Shown here: positions 18,559-27,319 of the stretch, piece after piece
Layout of the letters: the number at the start of each line of letters is the position of its first letter
Position numbering within the stretch: position 1 is the stretch's first letter
Source: Polaromonas sp. YR568
GTDB lineage: Bacteria > Pseudomonadota > Gammaproteobacteria > Burkholderiales > Burkholderiaceae_C
Length of the DNA: 64,000 nucleotides
Reading direction: 5' to 3'
Assembly: GCA_945878995.1 (NCBI GenBank)
Contig: CAMCUN010000010.1
Span: 1 to 64,000 of the forward strand
Program-made: the position numbers and the translations under genes
Notes under the pieces: model-generated
Told to the model about the DNA's origin: nothing
Database searches by the model: none
Seen by the model: only the letters and a program-made list of their open reading frames with translations

Positions 18559-19539
18559 ATGAACAAACGCCTTTTCAATACCTCTTTGCTCGCTGGCATG
18601 CTCGCCTCGCTGGGCCTGGGCTCGAGCGCCTTGGCGCAGGCCTACCCCACCAAGCCTTTGCGCGTGGTGGTGCCGCAGCCGCCCGGTGGTGGCTTTGACG
18701 TGGTGGGCCGTTTGTTGGCCGACCGCCTGGGCAAGGCCCTGGGCCAGGGCGCGGTGGTGGAAAACCGCCCCGGCTCGGGCACGTTGGTAGGCACTGACCT
18801 GGTGGCCAAGGCCGCGCCCGACGGCTACACGCTCTTGGTCGGCTCGGTCTCCAACCTGGCGCTCAACCCGGGGCTGTACCGCAATTTGCCCTATGACAGC
18901 CTGCGCGACTTTGAGCCCGTGGGTTTGGCCGTGGCCTACAGCTACACCTTGGTGGCGCGCAAGGACCTGCCCTTTAACAACCTGCGCGAGTTGATGGCAT
19001 ACGCCAAAGCCAATCCCAAAAAACTGAGCTTTGCCTCAGGCGGCAGCGGCTCTGGCCAGCATGTGTTGGCTGCGGCCTTGTGGAATTTGACCGGCGTGGA
19101 CGTGGTGCATGTGCCCTACCGAGGCGCGCAAGCGGCTTACCAAGACCTGCTGGGCGGCCGCGTGGATGTGTTTTTTGACCTCTCCCCCACGGCCAGACCG
19201 CAGGTGGAGGCGGGCAACCTCAAGGCCTTGGCCGTGTCGGGTTCCACCCGCTTGCCTTTCCACCCTGAGGTGCCTACATTGGCTGAGGCCGGTGTGGCCA
19301 ACATTGAGCTGGAATCTTGGTTTGGCCTGTTTGCACCGGCCAAGACGCCTCCGGAGTTGCTTGAGCGCCTGCGCACAGAGCTCCTTCGCATCGTGCAGGC
19401 GCCTGATTTGGTGGAGACCTTCCGCAAAGCTGGCGGCAAGCCCTTGGCGCTGAGCACAGACCAGGCCAAAGCCTTGGTCAAACGCGACGTGGACCGCTGG
19501 TCCAAGATCACCCGCGACCTGGACATCAAGCCTGAATGA
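18559..19539 (+). CDS. Bug/TctC-family solute-binding protein of the dioxygenase cluster
   Basis: 326 residues with a signal peptide (cleavage after SSALAQ near residue 28). It shows VVPQPPGGGFDVVGRLLADRL, VVENRPGSG and VVHVPYRGAQAAYQDLLGG. It lies inside the aromatic cluster, so its ligand is probably a pathway substrate, although the cluster also carries a full ABC importer. A ribosome-binding site (GGAGAC) is clear. No TctA or TctB gene is present. Confidence 0.9.
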   Translation: MNKRLFNTSLLAGMLASLGLGSSALAQAYPTKPLRVVVPQPPGGGFDVVGRLLADRLGKALGQGAVVENRPGSGTLVGTDLVAKAAPDGYTLLVGSVSNLALNPGLYRNLPYDSLRDFEPVGLAVAYSYTLVARKDLPFNNLRELMAYAKANPKKLSFASGGSGSGQHVLAAALWNLTGVDVVHVPYRGAQAAYQDLLGGRVDVFFDLSPTARPQVEAGNLKALAVSGSTRLPFHPEVPTLAEAGVANIELESWFGLFAPAKTPPELLERLRTELLRIVQAPDLVETFRKAGGKPLALSTDQAKALVKRDVDRWSKITRDLDIKPE

Positions 19540-19602
19540 GCCTGGGACCACAGGGACACGCGCTAAGCTCTGTCCTTTAACTTTTATTTAAAAATCTGAA
19601 TC

Positions 19603-20187
19603 ATGAAAATCTCCGACGCTTGCCTGGACCAAATCTTCAACAAGGCCCGCTCGGCCAACGGCTTCACCGACCAGCCCGTGTCCGTCCAATTGCTGCAAGA
19701 GGTTTACGACCTGGCCAAGATGGGGCCCACGTCCATGAACACCCAGCCCACGCGCTATGTGTTTCTGACCACGCCCGCGTCCAAAGAGCGCTTGCTGCCC
19801 GCCTTGTCACCCACCAATGTGGACAAAACCAAGTCCGCGCCTGTGACCGTGATCGTGGCCAACGACACGCGCTTTTTCGAGCACATGCCCGTGGTCTGGC
19901 ACAACCCTGGCGCCAAAGAGATGTTTGAGGGCAATGCGGTCATGGCAGGCGCCACCGCCAGCCGCAACGGCACGCTGGGCGGCGCCTACTTCATGGTGGC
20001 CGCGCGTGCGCTGGGTCTGGACTGCGGCCCCATGAGTGGCGTGGACCTGGCCAAGGTCAATGCCGAATTCTTTGCCGATGGCCGCTTCCAAGCCAACTTT
20101 TTGATCAACCTGGGTTACATGGACACGAGCAAGTTGTTCCAGCGCAACCCGCGCCTGAGTTTTGAGCAGGCCTGCCAGGTTCTCTGA
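19603..20187 (+). CDS. RutE-like nitroreductase / malonic semialdehyde reductase
   Basis: 194-residue FMN enzyme of the nitroreductase fold. KMGPTSMNTQPTRYVFL is the RutE/YdfN-type FMN signature, and AGATASRNGTLGGAYFMVAARALGLDCGPMSG and INLGYMD follow as in 3-hydroxypropionate-forming malonic semialdehyde reductases. With no rut genes present, here it may reduce a small aldehyde or unsaturated product from ring cleavage, perhaps in the role a maleylacetate reductase would play. That role is inferred from position. Confidence 0.85.
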   Translation: MKISDACLDQIFNKARSANGFTDQPVSVQLLQEVYDLAKMGPTSMNTQPTRYVFLTTPASKERLLPALSPTNVDKTKSAPVTVIVANDTRFFEHMPVVWHNPGAKEMFEGNAVMAGATASRNGTLGGAYFMVAARALGLDCGPMSGVDLAKVNAEFFADGRFQANFLINLGYMDTSKLFQRNPRLSFEQACQVL

Positions 20188-20276
20188 GTGGGTCCCCCCC
20201 TGCGGCTGACCCAGCCTCAGGGGCGCACTTGGCGCAGGTCAGCCTGACCCAAGAATAAATAGCAGGAGACAAGACC

Positions 20277-21179
20277 ATGACCCAGTTGCAGTTTGAAGGC
20301 AAAGACCTCGCCGAGGCGGTGATACAGCGCATGGCTGACAGCCCAGATGCGCGCTTCAAGCAGGTCTTGACCTCGCTGGTCAAGCATGCCCATGCCTTTG
20401 TGCAAGACGTGGACCTCCAGCCTGAAGAGTGGATGACGGCCATCGAGTTCCTCACCGCCTGCGGCAAGATGTGCGATGAAAAACGCCAAGAATTCATCTT
20501 GCTGTCTGACACGCTGGGCATCTCCATGCTGGTCGTGGCCTTGGAGCAGGCGCGCGGTGCGGCCGCGCTCAAAGCCAACCCGCCCAAAGGGACGCCCACC
20601 GAGGCCACGGTCTTGGGGCCTTTTTTCTGGGAAGGCGCGCCCGAATTGCCGCTGGGCGCTGACATCAGTGACCACCAATCCGGCGAGCCTTGCTACTACC
20701 ACGGCCAGGTCACCGACACGGCGGGCAAGCCCCTGGAAGGCGCCATCCTTGACGTGTGGTCGGGCGATGGCGATGGCTTTTACGACATGCAAAAAGGCGA
20801 TGGCAACACCATGGCCTTGCGGGCGCGCTTTCGCACCGACAAGAACGGCTACTACCACTACTGGTCCATCAAGCCGGCTTTTTACCCCGTGCCCGACGAC
20901 GGCCCCGTGGGTGGCATGCTCAGGCGCATGGGCCGCCACCCCAACCGCCCTGGCCACATGCACACCGTGCTGCAGGCCGGCGGGCATGAGCGTTTGGTGA
21001 CACATATTTTTGTCTCTGACAGCCCCTACATCGAGTCGGATGCGGTGTTCGGCGTGCGTGAGAGCCTGATTGCTCAATTCAAGTCGCATGCGGCAGGCAC
21101 GGCGCCCGATGGTCGGGTCATGGCCATGCCGTTTCACTCCGCCCACTACGACTTCCACCTGGTGCCCTCCAGCGCCTAG
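20277..21179 (+). CDS. Intradiol ring-cleavage dioxygenase (hydroxyquinol 1,2-dioxygenase-like), copy 2
   Basis: 300-residue paralogue of the gene at 16438. Iron ligands are Y169 (GFYDMQ), Y203 (AFYPVPDDGP), H227 and H229 (RPGHMHTV). The dimer domain includes PDARFKQVLTSLVKHAHAF and QEFILLSDTLGISML, close to copy 1, but the sequences clearly differ around the active site (WSGDGDGFYD against WQADAQGKYD). That suggests different substrates. AGGAGA at 20263-20268 is a good ribosome-binding site. Confidence 0.92.
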   Translation: MTQLQFEGKDLAEAVIQRMADSPDARFKQVLTSLVKHAHAFVQDVDLQPEEWMTAIEFLTACGKMCDEKRQEFILLSDTLGISMLVVALEQARGAAALKANPPKGTPTEATVLGPFFWEGAPELPLGADISDHQSGEPCYYHGQVTDTAGKPLEGAILDVWSGDGDGFYDMQKGDGNTMALRARFRTDKNGYYHYWSIKPAFYPVPDDGPVGGMLRRMGRHPNRPGHMHTVLQAGGHERLVTHIFVSDSPYIESDAVFGVRESLIAQFKSHAAGTAPDGRVMAMPFHSAHYDFHLVPSSA

Positions 21180-21259
21180 GCCTGAATTTCCTAGCCTCAG
21201 GTTTTGGCCACTGCCCGTGGCCTGTTTGAACCCCTTGCCCACCTCAAAGGAGAAAAATT

Positions 21260-22066
21260 TTGAAAATCGGAAAAGCCTCCCATGTCCGCACCGCCATCAG
21301 CACCTCCAATGCAGACGCCATCATCGTGCGCGGTCGCAACCTGTCGGACGAGCTCATTGGGCACGTCAACTTTGGCGATTACTTTCATCTGCTGCTGACA
21401 GGCCGCATGCCCGATGCGGCCACCAGCGCGGTGCTCAATGCCACCTTGGTGGCCATTGCCGAGCACGGTCTGGTGCCCAGCAACCAAGCGGCGCGCATGA
21501 CCTATGCGGCAGCTCCTGAGGCCATGCAGGGCGCGGTGGCCGCTGGCCTCTTGGGCGCCGGCTCGGTGGTGTTTGGCTCGTCCGAGGTGGCAGGGCGCCT
21601 GTTTTTGCGGGTGGAACAAGAGGCCAAGCAGCACGGCGGCGACATTCATGCGGCCGCCTATGCGGTGGTCAGCGACTTGCGCGCCAAACGCCAGTCTATT
21701 CCCGGCTACGGCCACCCCGAGCACAAAGAGCGCGACCCGCGCGTGGATGCCTTGTTCAATGTCTCGCTCAAGGCCGGCGCGTCGCAAAATTACGTGAACA
21801 TTGCCAAGGCCATCGAAGGCGTGATTCCAGGCATCGTGGGGCGCGAGCTCAAGCTCAATGTCTCGGCAGGCATTCCGGCGGTGCTGCTGGACGTGGGTTT
21901 TCCGGTGAACGCGCTCAAAGGCGTGCCGATTTTGGCGCGCACCGCCAGCTTGATTGCCCACCTCAACGAGGAAATCGCCGACCCCATCGGTTTTGCGCTG
22001 GCCTACCAAGCGCTCAATGAATTCGAGTACACGGGCGATGTGCCCACTGGCTTTAAGGCGGAGTAA
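21260..22066 (+). CDS. Citryl-CoA lyase-like (citrate-synthase fold) protein
   Basis: 268 residues, the short citrate-synthase-like form known from citryl-CoA lyases, which split a citryl-CoA type thioester into an oxo acid and acetyl-CoA. The active-site segment GYGHPEHKERDPRVDAL matches the citrate synthase His...DPR motif, and HGGDIHAAAYAVVSDLRAKR precedes it. Translation starts at TTG 21260, preceded by AAGGAG at 8 bp; there is no nearby in-frame ATG. The next gene, a CoA-transferase, begins 3 bp downstream of the stop, so the two very likely work together on a CoA thioester. Confidence 0.85.
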   Translation: MKIGKASHVRTAISTSNADAIIVRGRNLSDELIGHVNFGDYFHLLLTGRMPDAATSAVLNATLVAIAEHGLVPSNQAARMTYAAAPEAMQGAVAAGLLGAGSVVFGSSEVAGRLFLRVEQEAKQHGGDIHAAAYAVVSDLRAKRQSIPGYGHPEHKERDPRVDALFNVSLKAGASQNYVNIAKAIEGVIPGIVGRELKLNVSAGIPAVLLDVGFPVNALKGVPILARTASLIAHLNEEIADPIGFALAYQALNEFEYTGDVPTGFKAE

Positions 22067-22069
22067 ACC

Positions 22070-23227
22070 ATGGCACAAGTTTTGTCTGAGCTCAAGGTGC
22101 TGGAACACGGCACCTTCATCACTGGCCCGGCTGCGGGCATGCTGCTGGCTGATTTGGGCGCCGACGTGCTCAAGGTCGAGCTGCCTGGCACGGGCGACCC
22201 GTTTCGCGCTTTTAAGGGTGAGCTCTACAGCCCGCACTTTCAAACCTACAACCGCAACAAGCGCAGCATCACGCTCAACACCAAAGACAAGGCCGACCTG
22301 GCCCGCTTTGACGAGCTGGTCGCAGAGGCCGATGTGTACATCCAGAACTTTCGCCCCGGCGTGGCCGAGAACATTGGCGCCGGTTACGAGCGCCTCAAGG
22401 CCCTCAACCCTAAGCTGATTTACTGCGCCATCAGCGGCTTTGGCCGCGACGGTCCCTACAGCGACCGGCCCAGCTACGACTCGGTGGCCCAGGCGGCGAG
22501 CGGCTTTTTGCGCCTCTTGGTCAACCCCAACGATCCGCGCGTGGTCGGCCCGGCCCTGGCCGACGCCTTGACTGGTTTTTATGCCGCTTACGGCATTCAG
22601 GGTGCGCTGTTTGAGCGCAGCCGCACTGGCCAGGGGCGGCTGGTGGAGGTGTCCATGCTCGAAGCCATGACGCACTTCAACCTGGACGCTTTCACGCACC
22701 TGTTCTCGGCCGACGAGGTGGTGGGCCCCTTCAGCCGGCCGCGCGTGTCGCAGTCCTATGTGCTGGAGTGCGAAGACGGCCACTGGGTGGCGCTGCACAT
22801 GTCCTCTCCCCCGAAGTTTTGGGAGGGCCTGGCCCGCGCCATGGAGCGGCCGGACATTTTTCAAGACCCGCGCTTTGCCACCCGCGAGGCGCGCATTGGC
22901 AACCAAGAGGCCATGATTGAGGTGCTCTCGGCCATTTTCAAAACCCGCAAGCGCGTGGAGTGGTGCAACCGCTTGGTGGCCGAAGACGTGCCGCACGCGC
23001 CCATGTACAACACGCCCGAGGTGCCCGAAGACCCGCAGGTCAAGCACCTGCAGCTGTTTGTAGAAGCCCCGTCGCCCTTGCCCAACACCACCTTCAAGAC
23101 GGTGCGCTCGCCCGTGTCCTACGACGGTGAGCGCTCGTTGGAGGTCACGGCGCCGCCCTTGCTGGGCCAGCACAATGCGCAGATGACCAAGGGCTGGCCT
23201 GCCCGCAGCACCAAGGAATCCACATGA
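22070..23227 (+). CDS. CaiB/BaiF (class III) CoA-transferase
   Basis: 385 residues. VLEHGTFITGPAAGMLLADLGADVLKVE is the class III N-terminus, YNRNKRSITLN and the ISGFGRDGPYSDRPSYD loop bind CoA, and D165 in ALADALTGFYAAYG is placed as the catalytic Asp. It would move CoA from a donor thioester to an organic acid. Tight linkage to the citryl-CoA-lyase-like gene suggests that it activates that enzyme's substrate. Its stop overlaps the next small ORF (ATGA). Confidence 0.92.
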   Translation: MAQVLSELKVLEHGTFITGPAAGMLLADLGADVLKVELPGTGDPFRAFKGELYSPHFQTYNRNKRSITLNTKDKADLARFDELVAEADVYIQNFRPGVAENIGAGYERLKALNPKLIYCAISGFGRDGPYSDRPSYDSVAQAASGFLRLLVNPNDPRVVGPALADALTGFYAAYGIQGALFERSRTGQGRLVEVSMLEAMTHFNLDAFTHLFSADEVVGPFSRPRVSQSYVLECEDGHWVALHMSSPPKFWEGLARAMERPDIFQDPRFATREARIGNQEAMIEVLSAIFKTRKRVEWCNRLVAEDVPHAPMYNTPEVPEDPQVKHLQLFVEAPSPLPNTTFKTVRSPVSYDGERSLEVTAPPLLGQHNAQMTKGWPARSTKEST

Positions 23228-23388
23228 GCGCACGGCGCCGCGCTCTGCTGGCCTTGTCAGCCGCCAAGCTCCAAGCCCAAGGGCTGGAGCTGCGCGCCAT
23301 GCGCGCTGAAGAGATGGTGTCCTTTGGCCGCACCGAAATCACCAAATGGGCAGAGCTCGTCAAGCGCTCGGGTGCCCAGGTGGACTGA
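23224..23388 (+). pseudogene. 54-codon ORF matching the C-terminus of a Bug/TctC protein
   Basis: The ORF begins in an ATGA overlap with the CoA-transferase stop. Its translation ends in EEMVSFGRTEITKWAELVKR followed by SGAQVD. That is the typical last helix of Bug-family binding proteins (FxRxEIxKWxxLVKxSGAxxD); the preceding KLQAQGLELRAM also fits. The signal peptide and both lobes are missing. It is most likely the remnant of a deleted Bug gene whose 3' end became joined to the CoA-transferase gene. A translated microprotein is possible because the start is well placed. Confidence 0.7.
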
Positions 23389-23445
23389 GCCTTTGTTTGC
23401 CCCTGAACGTTCCCGCTTTTTCACTTTTACTTACTGGAGACACGC

Positions 23446-24648
23446 ATGAAAAAAATAGACCGCCGTTCCCTGCTGACCGCCACCGCGGCCGGCGCCGCTG
23501 CTTTGGTGGCCCCTTCATCGTTTGCACAGGGCGCGCCGATTCGCATTGGCAGCACCTTGGCGCTGACTGGGCCTTTGTCGGCCACGGGCCTGACCCACAA
23601 GTTGGTCGGTGAGATTTACATTGACCAACTCAATGCACGCGGTGGCCTGTTGGGCCGCAAGGTCGAATGGATGGTCAAGGACGACCAGTCCAAGCCCGAC
23701 CTCGCCCGCACCTTGTACGAGCAGTTGATCACCGCTGACAAGGTGGACTTGCTCATGGGCCCCTATGCCACGGGCGCCATTTTGTCGGCCATGGGCGTGG
23801 CCCAGCGCTATGGCAAGGTGCTGGTGCACCACACCTTTGGCATTCCCTCGCTGGCCAAGTACGACATGCATTTCCCGGCTTGGTCCTTGGGCCCCACGCC
23901 CCAGACCACGGTGCCTAACACCGTGTTTGATGCCCTGGCCGCCTCGCCCAAGCCGCCCAAGACGATTGCCATCGTCACCAGCAAATTCCCCTCCATCCAT
24001 TTCTTGTCGCTGGGCGGCCGTGCGGTGGCCAAGCAGCGCGGCCTGCAAGAGGTGCTGTTCCTCGAATGGGAATTTGGCAACCGCGACTTCGGCCCCATTG
24101 CCGCGCGTGTGAAAGACGCCAAGCCCGATTTGGTGTGGATTGGCGACATTGGCTTGGAGGGCAACATGCTGCTCGACGCCATGAAAAAGATCGACTACAC
24201 GCCGCCCATGAACTTCCACCTGTATCCCGCACCAGGTCCCATGACCAAGGCGCCGGAAGGCCAGGGCGCCATGTCGCTGACCATTTTTGAAGAGCACCAG
24301 CCTTTCTTGGGCAACCCAGGCGGTGCGCAGTTCGTCAAGGTCTTCAACGAGCGCGCCACGCAAGCCAAGCTGGCCGACACCAGTGTGGAAACCCAAGCCG
24401 CGGCCTCGTTCTCGGCCTGGCAAATTTTGGAAGCAGGTGTCCGGGGTGCCAACAGCCTTGACGACAAGGCCATTGCAGGCTGGCTCAAGGCCAATCGAGT
24501 GGACACCATCCACGGCCGCCTGCGCTTTGACGGCCCCAGCAACTACGGCGACGACCTGATGAAGATCAAGCAAGTGCAAGGCGGCAAGTGGCAGGTGGTT
24601 TGGCCCGCGCAGTTCGCGGCACCCGGCGTCAAGCTGCAGGTCAAGTAA
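23446..24648 (+). CDS. ABC transporter substrate-binding protein, branched-chain amino acid (LivK) type
   Basis: 400-residue periplasmic receptor. KKIDRRSLLTATAAGAAAL is a Tat-like signal (RRSLL), with cleavage after SSFAQ near residue 28. PIRIGSTLALTGPLSATG and the VKDDQSKPDLARTLYEQL segment are typical of type I periplasmic binding proteins (Peripla_BP_6). Proteins of this group often bind aromatic or other carboxylates instead of leucine. It is the first gene of a complete importer. GGAGAC precedes the start. Confidence 0.9.
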   Translation: MKKIDRRSLLTATAAGAAALVAPSSFAQGAPIRIGSTLALTGPLSATGLTHKLVGEIYIDQLNARGGLLGRKVEWMVKDDQSKPDLARTLYEQLITADKVDLLMGPYATGAILSAMGVAQRYGKVLVHHTFGIPSLAKYDMHFPAWSLGPTPQTTVPNTVFDALAASPKPPKTIAIVTSKFPSIHFLSLGGRAVAKQRGLQEVLFLEWEFGNRDFGPIAARVKDAKPDLVWIGDIGLEGNMLLDAMKKIDYTPPMNFHLYPAPGPMTKAPEGQGAMSLTIFEEHQPFLGNPGGAQFVKVFNERATQAKLADTSVETQAAASFSAWQILEAGVRGANSLDDKAIAGWLKANRVDTIHGRLRFDGPSNYGDDLMKIKQVQGGKWQVVWPAQFAAPGVKLQVK

Positions 24649-24684
24649 ACGCTTAAGCCAACCAACCGTGAAGGTGACTCGCCA

Positions 24685-25542
24685 ATGACGCTTCCGAGCC
24701 TGAATTTATTGATGCAATCGATCCTGTCCGGGATCTTCATTGGCAGTTTGTACGGTCTCATCGGTCTGGGCCTGGGCCTGACCTGGGGCCTGCTGCGGCA
24801 AATCAATTTGTCCCACTTTGGCCTGGTGTTTCTGGGGGCCTACCTCAGCTACCACATGGCCACGGTGGCCCACATTGACCCCTTGTGGGGCTTGTTGATC
24901 TTGCCGCCTTTTTTCTTTGTGTTTGGAGCGGGCATGCAGTGGGTGTTGGCGCGTTTTGCCATCACCCCCTTTAACTCGCTGCTGGCGACCTTTGGCGTCA
25001 CGGTGGTGATCGAGTCGCTGATTCAAAGCATTTGGACGGCCGACTACCGCCGCTTGGAGTCCGATTACAACGACATGAAGTTCAAGGTGGGCTCGCTGTT
25101 TGTGCCTATTCCTGAACTGATCACGCTGGTGCTGGCCGTGGGCATTGCGGTGGCCATTTGGGCTGCCATGCGCTACACCGACTTGGGCAAAGCCTTGCGT
25201 GCCATGGCCGAGGACGCACCCATTGCGGCGGCTTTTGGCATCAACCAAAAAGCACTCTCGCTGGGCTTGGCGGGCATGTGCTCGGCCTTGGCAGCGATTG
25301 CAGGCGTGTGCCTGGCGCTGACCTTCACGCTGGCGCCTTCGCAAATCTTCACCTGGGTGGGCGTGGTCTTTGCCGCCGTCATGTTGGGCGGCTTGGGCAG
25401 CCCGCTGGGCCCTTTGTTCGCCGGTATTTTGATTGGCGTGAGCGAGGCAGTCACCATGGCTGTGGCTTCGCCCTCGTGGGCACCCATCGTGTCTTTTTCT
25501 CTGTTGATCTTCATGCTGCTGCTGCGGCCCGGCAAGAGCTGA
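24685..25542 (+). CDS. ABC transporter permease, LivH type
   Basis: 285 residues with about eight hydrophobic segments. SGIFIGSLYGLIGLGLGLTWG and the cytoplasmic EDAPIAAAFGINQKALSL coupling loop are the LivH signatures, and GGLGSPLGPLFAGILIGVSE is the C-terminal motif. It pairs with the LivM part of the next gene to form the channel. Confidence 0.93.
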   Translation: MTLPSLNLLMQSILSGIFIGSLYGLIGLGLGLTWGLLRQINLSHFGLVFLGAYLSYHMATVAHIDPLWGLLILPPFFFVFGAGMQWVLARFAITPFNSLLATFGVTVVIESLIQSIWTADYRRLESDYNDMKFKVGSLFVPIPELITLVLAVGIAVAIWAAMRYTDLGKALRAMAEDAPIAAAFGINQKALSLGLAGMCSALAAIAGVCLALTFTLAPSQIFTWVGVVFAAVMLGGLGSPLGPLFAGILIGVSEAVTMAVASPSWAPIVSFSLLIFMLLLRPGKS

Positions 25543-25555
25543 ATCGAGCCCCCTC

Positions 25556-27319
25556 ATGAACAAAACCATTTCCGGCATTCTTGCCGCAGGCCTGGTGCTG
25601 GCCTGTGTGCCTTGGCTGGGTCTGCCGGCCTTTTACGAGTCGTTTCTCTATCTGATTTGCCATTGGGTGATCCTGGCCATGTCCTGGAACATCTTGTCGG
25701 GCTACTCGGGCTACTTTTCTTTTGGCCACGGCGTGTTCTTTGGCGTGGGCATGTACACCACGGGCGCGCTGGCGGGCAAGCTGGACTGGCCTTTTTTGGC
25801 CACCTTGCCCTTGGCCGCACTCTTTCCGGCTTTGCTGGGCGTGCTGCTCGGGGCGGTGGTGTTCCGCGTCAAGGCGGTGCGCGGTGAGCTGTTTGCGCTG
25901 TTGACCTTGGCCGTGACTTTTGTGGTGGCGACCATCATCATCAACACCCCGATTGACGGCGGCCCAGGCGTCTACCTCATGGCCGTGGAGGTGCCCAAGC
26001 TCGGGCCTTCTCCGGGCTCATCGCTCTACCTGTTGGCGCTGCTGGTGATGGTGGCCACGGCACTGATTGCCTACACCTTGCAAAAATCCAAGCTGGGTGT
26101 GGGTCTGTATGCCATTCATGACGACGAGGACGTGGCCGAGGTCATGGGCGTGCCCACTTACGGCTACAAGCTGCTGGCCTTTGCGGTCTCCAGCGCCTTG
26201 GCGGGTCTGGCGGGCGGCATCCATGCGCTTTTTGTGCAGTACGTCACAGTGGGTGAGACCTTCAACATCACCGTGCCGCTGACCGTGGTGCTGATGAGCT
26301 GCCTGGGCGGCTCGCGCCATTGGGCCGGTCCCGCCGTCGGTGCAGTGTTCATCACTTGCCTGCTGTATTACTTCACGGCGGGCAACAACCCGGTGTTGGG
26401 CAAGGCGGCCGTGGGTGTGGTGCTGATTGCGGTGATTTTGTTCATGCCCAACGGCGTGATGGGTTACTTCCTCAAGCGGCGCGCCAATCAGGCCGCCGAG
26501 CGCAGCCGGGCCTTGGAGGCGGCCGGCCAGGTGCACGCGTCTTTGCCGGTGGTGGTGTCCACGCCTGCTCCGCGACCCGCTCCTGGCAGCACCGAGGTGC
26601 TTCTGGAAACGCGGGGTCTGTCCAAGGCCTTCAAAGGGGTGCAAGCGCTCAGCGAGGTCAGCTTGACCGTGCACAAGGGCGAGATTTTGGGTTTGCTGGG
26701 GCCCAACGGTTCGGGCAAGTCCACCTTCATCAACGTGGTCAGTGGTCACTACGCGGCCACAGGCGGCAGCTACATGTTTGAGGGCCGCGAGTTGGCGGGC
26801 CTGCCCGCCCACCAGGTGGCGCAGTCTGGCATTGCCCGCACCTACCAAATTCCTCGCCCCTTCGCGCAAATGACGGTGATTGAAAACGTCATCATGGCGG
26901 CCATGTTCGGCAGTGCCGCCATGAACCGGCCCCAGGCCACCGAAGAGGCCATGAAATGCCTGGAGTTCACCGGTCTCAAACACAAGGCTGAAAGCCTGCC
27001 CGACGACTTGAACCTGCATCAGCGCAAGTTCTTGGAATTGGCGCGTGCCTTGGCTTCGCGGCCCAGGTTGGTGCTGCTCGACGAGGTGCTCTCGGGCATG
27101 ACGCCCAGCGAGATCAACGAGGCCATTGAGCTGATACGCCGCATCCGTGACCAGGGCTCCACCATTGTGTTTGTCGAACACGTGATGCGCGCTGTCATGG
27201 CCTTGGCCGACCGTGTGGCCGTGCTCAACCACGGCAAGCTGCTGGCCGTGGGGTCTGTGAAAGAGGTCATGAGCAACCCTGAAGTGGTCAGTGCTTACCT
27301 GGGGAAAGCCCATGCTTGA
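25556..27319 (+). CDS. Fused ABC permease (LivM) and ATPase (LivG)
   Basis: 587-residue fusion. Residues 1 to about 310 are the LivM permease (MSWNILSGYSGYFSFGHGVFFG, coupling loop DDEDVAEVMGVPTYGYK). A Pro/Ala-rich linker spans about 311-345. From about 345 it is a LivG ATPase with Walker A GPNGSGKSTFIN near 383, Walker B RLVLLDEVLSGM and a switch His in FVEHVM. The ABC signature reads LNLHQRKFLELARAL and lacks the usual SGGQ. The next gene overlaps by 8 bp. The fusion fixes permease and ATPase stoichiometry. Confidence 0.93.
   Translation: MNKTISGILAAGLVLACVPWLGLPAFYESFLYLICHWVILAMSWNILSGYSGYFSFGHGVFFGVGMYTTGALAGKLDWPFLATLPLAALFPALLGVLLGAVVFRVKAVRGELFALLTLAVTFVVATIIINTPIDGGPGVYLMAVEVPKLGPSPGSSLYLLALLVMVATALIAYTLQKSKLGVGLYAIHDDEDVAEVMGVPTYGYKLLAFAVSSALAGLAGGIHALFVQYVTVGETFNITVPLTVVLMSCLGGSRHWAGPAVGAVFITCLLYYFTAGNNPVLGKAAVGVVLIAVILFMPNGVMGYFLKRRANQAAERSRALEAAGQVHASLPVVVSTPAPRPAPGSTEVLLETRGLSKAFKGVQALSEVSLTVHKGEILGLLGPNGSGKSTFINVVSGHYAATGGSYMFEGRELAGLPAHQVAQSGIARTYQIPRPFAQMTVIENVIMAAMFGSAAMNRPQATEEAMKCLEFTGLKHKAESLPDDLNLHQRKFLELARALASRPRLVLLDEVLSGMTPSEINEAIELIRRIRDQGSTIVFVEHVMRAVMALADRVAVLNHGKLLAVGSVKEVMSNPEVVSAYLGKAHA

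Noticed and set aside
21197-23233. 678-residue reverse-strand ORF opposite the citryl-CoA lyase and CoA-transferase genes
   Set aside because: It is an antisense open frame caused by GC-rich codon bias; both plus-strand genes have complete active-site motifs.
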